Assembly: GCA_002684895.1 (NCBI GenBank)
Contig: NYVZ01000031.1
Location: 1-16,693, forward strand
DNA: 16,693 nucleotides
Reading direction: 5' to 3'
DNA from: Pelagibacteraceae bacterium
GTDB taxonomy: Bacteria; Pseudomonadota; Alphaproteobacteria; Pelagibacterales; Pelagibacteraceae
Within the stretch, counting starts at the first letter, position 1; each line of letters starts with the position of its first letter. Under the pieces are notes generated by a model. It saw nothing but the letters and a program-made list of their open reading frames with translations, was not told the DNA's origin and searched no databases. This document shows, one piece after another, positions 13,903 through 16,693 of this stretch. Made by a program: the position numbers and the translations under genes.

Positions 13903-15503
13903 TTGCTACTTGAGGGAGCATTTTCCTTAAAAAGCTTATAATCTATGCTGTCAAGCAAAGCTCTAAATGATGCTTCGATAATGTTAGGTGACACCCCTAT
14001 TGTAAACCAGTTTTTGCCTTTATCATCAGAGCTTTCTATTGATACTCGAGTAGTAGCATTGGTTCCAGTATTTAAGATTCTAACCTTATAATCAACGAGT
14101 TTTAAATCTTTAAGATAATTAGAATATTTACCAATTTTATCTAGATTTGATCTTATTGCTTGATCAAGTGCATTAACTGGTCCGTTACCTTCGCCTTCAC
14201 ATAGAATTTCTTTTCCATCAATAATCAGATACGCCTTTGCAACTGAATTTATACTTTTTTGTTTCTCATCTTTAATAATTTTTACTTCATAATTTTTAAT
14301 TTGTATATAATTTGGAACTTCTCCTAACAATCGTCTAGTTAACAATTCAAAAGAAGCATCAGCTCCATCATAAGAGTATCCTGTAAATTCTCTATCCTTA
14401 ACTTCATCTAAAATAATTTGAATTTTAGGATCATCTTTATTTATTTTAATATTTAATTTTTCTAACCTCGATAAAATATTTGATCTTCCAGCCTGATCAG
14501 AAACTACAATCGATCTTTCATTACCAACTAGTTCTGGTTTAATATGTTCGTATGTTTTAGGATCTTTTTTAACAGCAGATACGTGCAAACCTCCTTTGTG
14601 AGCAAATGCGGATGCTCCGACATAAGGTGCATGTTTATTTGATGTTTTATTTAATATTTCATCCAACAATCTAGAGCAATTTGTCAGTTTTTTTAATTTT
14701 GACTTATTAATATTTATTTCAAAACTTTTGTTAAAAAATTCTTTAAGAATTAGTGTCGGTATAATTGATACTAAGTTAGCATTACCACATCTTTCACCTA
14801 AACCGTTCAAAGTACCTTGGATTTGCCTCGCTCCAGCCAAGACGGCAGCAAGAGAATTTGCAACAGCATTTCCAGTATCATTATGCGCATGTATTCCTAA
14901 ATGATCATTTGGAATTATTTTCGACACATCTGAAACAATTTCACTTATTTCTTGCGGTAGTGTTCCTCCGTTTGTATCACAAAGAACAATCCATCTTGCA
15001 CCATTATCATATGCAGCTTTTAAACAGGATAGCGCATAATTTTTATTATTTTTATAACCATCAAAGAAATGTTCTGCATCAAACATAAACTCCTTGTTAT
15101 TTTTAATAAAATAATTTGCAGTATCTTTTATATTTTCTAAATTTTCTTCTTTTGGTATATCAAGAGCAACATCAACATGATAATCCCATGCCTTACCGAC
15201 GATACAAACATGGTTTACTTTTGCGTTCACGATTGAAGATATACCAGGGTCGTTTTCACAACTTCTTCCAGATCTTTTAGTCATACCAAAAGCAACTAAA
15301 TTACTCTCAAGATTTGGTGGATTATTGAAAAAGTTAGTATCTGATGGATTTGCACCAGGCCAACCTCCTTCGATATAGTCTACCCCTACTTCAGATAATG
15401 AGTGAGCAATTTTTGCTTTATCATCTGAGCTGAAATCTACTCCTTCTGTTTGAGCTCCATCTCTTAAGGTTGTGTCAAAGATATAAATTTTTTCTTTACT
15501 CAT
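13899..15503 (-). CDS. cimA: (R)-citramalate synthase (LeuA-like)
   Basis: Condenses acetyl-CoA and pyruvate to citramalate, the entry to threonine-independent isoleucine synthesis. The 534-aa protein starts with the HMG-like/DRE-TIM barrel motif F-D-T-T-L-R-D-G-A-Q-T-E-G (residues 9-21) with R14 and D15, followed by A-E-H-F-F-D-G-Y-K (143-151), metal-site H-A-H-N-D (205-209) and N-G-L-G-E-R-C-G-N-A-N (233-243). A C-terminal LeuA-type dimerisation/regulatory domain spans roughly 385-530. The length and E-H-F-F-D-G-Y motif favour citramalate synthase over 2-isopropylmalate synthase; homologous LeuA2 enzymes are the main alternative. The ATG at 15501-15503 is preferred over a GTG at 15515 because it gives an ATGA overlap with cysS and a GGGA 6 nt upstream, and the family starts near this point. 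Confidence 0.88.
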   Translation of the reverse strand: MSKEKIYIFDTTLRDGAQTEGVDFSSDDKAKIAHSLSEVGVDYIEGGWPGANPSDTNFFNNPPNLESNLVAFGMTKRSGRSCENDPGISSIVNAKVNHVCIVGKAWDYHVDVALDIPKEENLENIKDTANYFIKNNKEFMFDAEHFFDGYKNNKNYALSCLKAAYDNGARWIVLCDTNGGTLPQEISEIVSDVSKIIPNDHLGIHAHNDTGNAVANSLAAVLAGARQIQGTLNGLGERCGNANLVSIIPTLILKEFFNKSFEININKSKLKKLTNCSRLLDEILNKTSNKHAPYVGASAFAHKGGLHVSAVKKDPKTYEHIKPELVGNERSIVVSDQAGRSNILSRLEKLNIKINKDDPKIQIILDEVKDREFTGYSYDGADASFELLTRRLLGEVPNYIQIKNYEVKIIKDEKQKSINSVAKAYLIIDGKEILCEGEGNGPVNALDQAIRSNLDKIGKYSNYLKDLKLVDYKVRILNTGTNATTRVSIESSDDKGKNWFTIGVSPNIIEASFRALLDSIDYKLFKENAPSSSN

Positions 15504-16693
15504 TTGTATTCCCACACGGTATTACCATCTTTATCTTTAATTAGAACACCTTTACTGACTAATAAATCTCTAATTTTATCTGATGTTTCAAAGTCTTTTT
15601 TTGCTCTTGCTTCGTTTCTTTTTAATATTAATTTTTCTATTTCTTCTGGAGGCATTTTTCCAATTTTCTTGAAATTTTTCCATTCTTCGGCATTTTGATT
15701 AAACAAGCCTAAAATTTTGCATGAAGACGACAGTTGGCGAGCAGCTAAAGAGTCTCCGGATTTTGCCTTTTTGTACAAATCATTAATATTAGATATCATC
15801 AAGGGAGTATTTAAATCATCTAATAAAAATTTTAGATTTGAGTCACTTGTACTTTCAGCGTCATCTGAATAAAATTCATACCATTTCTCCAAATTTTTTC
15901 TTGAATTTTCTAAAATATTTTCATTCCAGTCAAATGGCTGGGTATAATGCGTACTTAACATTGCAAGCCTAATTACTTGACCGTTGTAATTATTTTTTAA
16001 TTCATTAATTGTAATAAAATTACCAAGTGATTTAGACATTTTCTGTTTATCAATTGTGACATATCCATTGTGCAACCAGTAATTAGAAAGTTTTTGGTTA
16101 TCGTTTGCACATACTGATTGCGCAATCTCATTTTCATGATGTGGAAAAATTAAATCTAATCCTCCTCCATGAAAATCAAAATGTTTTCCAAGATATTTTT
16201 CTGACATAGCTGAACATTCTAGATGCCAGCCCGGTCTTCCTTTTCCAAATGGTGAATCCCATGATGGTTCATTTTCTTTGCTGGGTTTCCATAACACAAA
16301 ATCTCCTGGCTCCTTTTTATTTTCAGAAATTGCTACTCTAGAACCAGAGACTAAATCTTTTATATTTTTATTAGATAATTTTCCGTACTCTTTAAATTTA
16401 GAAACTGCAAAGTACACATGATTGCTCGATTGATAGGCAAATCCTTTATCAATTAATCTTATAATTAAATTAATCATTTCATCTAAATGATCAGTTGCTT
16501 TAGGCTCCGTCGTTGGTTTTAAACATCCTAAGTAATCACAATCATTATGAAAATCCTCTAAGACCTTGTTTGTTAATTCAGATGTCGTAATATTTAATTT
16601 TTTTGAAGCTTCTATAATCTTATCATCGATATCCGTAATATTTCTAACATAGGTAACTTTTGATTTTGGAAATATTTTTTTTAAAAGCCTGAA
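15500..16693 (-). CDS. cysS: Cysteinyl-tRNA synthetase (partial, 5' end beyond the window)
   Basis: Class I aminoacyl-tRNA synthetase that charges tRNA-Cys. The frame is open from the stop at 15500-15502 to the right edge, giving 397 codons; an ATG at 16477 is internal, because upstream codons encode conserved V-T-Y-V-R-N-I-T-D-I-D-D-K-I-I. About 55-65 N-terminal residues with the HIGH motif are missing. Present are the W-H-L-E-C-S-A-M-S motif and G-G-L-D-L-I-F-P-H-H-E-N-E, which carry the zinc ligands Cys, His and Glu apart from the first cysteine beyond the window, and the ATP-binding K-M-S-K-S loop in K-Q-K-M-S-K-S-L-G-N-F. The stop overlaps the cimA ATG by 4 nt, so cysS and cimA are co-transcribed. 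Confidence 0.97.
   Translation of the reverse strand, partial: FRLLKKIFPKSKVTYVRNITDIDDKIIEASKKLNITTSELTNKVLEDFHNDCDYLGCLKPTTEPKATDHLDEMINLIIRLIDKGFAYQSSNHVYFAVSKFKEYGKLSNKNIKDLVSGSRVAISENKKEPGDFVLWKPSKENEPSWDSPFGKGRPGWHLECSAMSEKYLGKHFDFHGGGLDLIFPHHENEIAQSVCANDNQKLSNYWLHNGYVTIDKQKMSKSLGNFITINELKNNYNGQVIRLAMLSTHYTQPFDWNENILENSRKNLEKWYEFYSDDAESTSDSNLKFLLDDLNTPLMISNINDLYKKAKSGDSLAARQLSSSCKILGLFNQNAEEWKNFKKIGKMPPEEIEKLILKRNEARAKKDFETSDKIRDLLVSKGVLIKDKDGNTVWEYK

Noticed and set aside
14858..15088. Plus-strand open frame antisense to cimA
   Set aside because: Histidine- and leucine-rich shadow of a conserved gene with no start signal.
15504..15515. GTG start for cimA four codons earlier
   Set aside because: The ATG at 15503 gives the ATGA overlap seen at lnt/gpsA, has GGGA in front and matches the family N-terminus.
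15500..16477. A short stand-alone cysS starting at the ATG at 16477
   Set aside because: Codons upstream to the window edge encode conserved CysS sequence, so the ATG is internal and the gene is only cut by the window.

Overview
This window looks like a piece of a free-living, AT-rich, streamlined alphaproteobacterium, most probably SAR11 (Candidatus Pelagibacter and relatives). The evidence is the very low GC (roughly 30 % by eye), many A/T homopolymers inside genes, spacers of 0-60 bp with no gene-free stretch above 60 bp, alphaproteobacterial protein types (S4 without a zinc knuckle, PurS/PurQ/PurL as separate proteins followed by BolA and the CGFS glutaredoxin), and a purine pathway that obligate intracellular Rickettsiales lack. 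The assignment is by recognition, not by a search. No phage, transposon, CRISPR, toxin-antitoxin or other mobile or defence element was seen.

Layout. (1) 1-6035, all on the minus strand. In transcription order: a CinA-type MoaB/Mog-fold protein, a YczE/YitT-like membrane protein with a TTG start, tRNA-Leu(UAA), a single-domain rhodanese, lnt, gpsA, nuoA, nuoB and nuoC (cut by the left edge). (2) 6036-13242, all on the plus strand: sfsA, map, purB, purC, purS, purQ, purL, bolA, grxD. The largest gap is 12 nt, so this could be one 7.2-kb transcript. (3) 13243-16693, minus strand: cysS (5' end cut by the right edge), cimA and rpsD.

How the genes fit together. purC, purS, purQ, purL and purB cover FGAR to FGAM, CAIR to SAICAR, SAICAR to AICAR and adenylosuccinate to AMP; purF, purD, purN, purM, purE/K and purH are not here. 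bolA and grxD are a known iron-sulfur trafficking pair. Lnt finishes lipoprotein acylation and GpsA supplies glycerol-3-phosphate for phospholipids; their reading frames overlap by 4 nt. NuoA/B/C begin the complex I operon. cysS and cimA also overlap by 4 nt, and rpsD follows with its own strong promoter.

No wholly new system is evident: almost every gene belongs to a known housekeeping family. The points worth a second look concern compaction. They are back-to-back start codons in a CATATG palindrome (cinA/sfsA), an mRNA starting 9 nt after a tRNA CCA end, stop codons abutting tail to tail (grxD/rpsD), serial TAATG junctions in the purine operon, two TTG starts, A11 tracts inside nuoC and purQ, and a GpsA with an altered nucleotide-binding motif.
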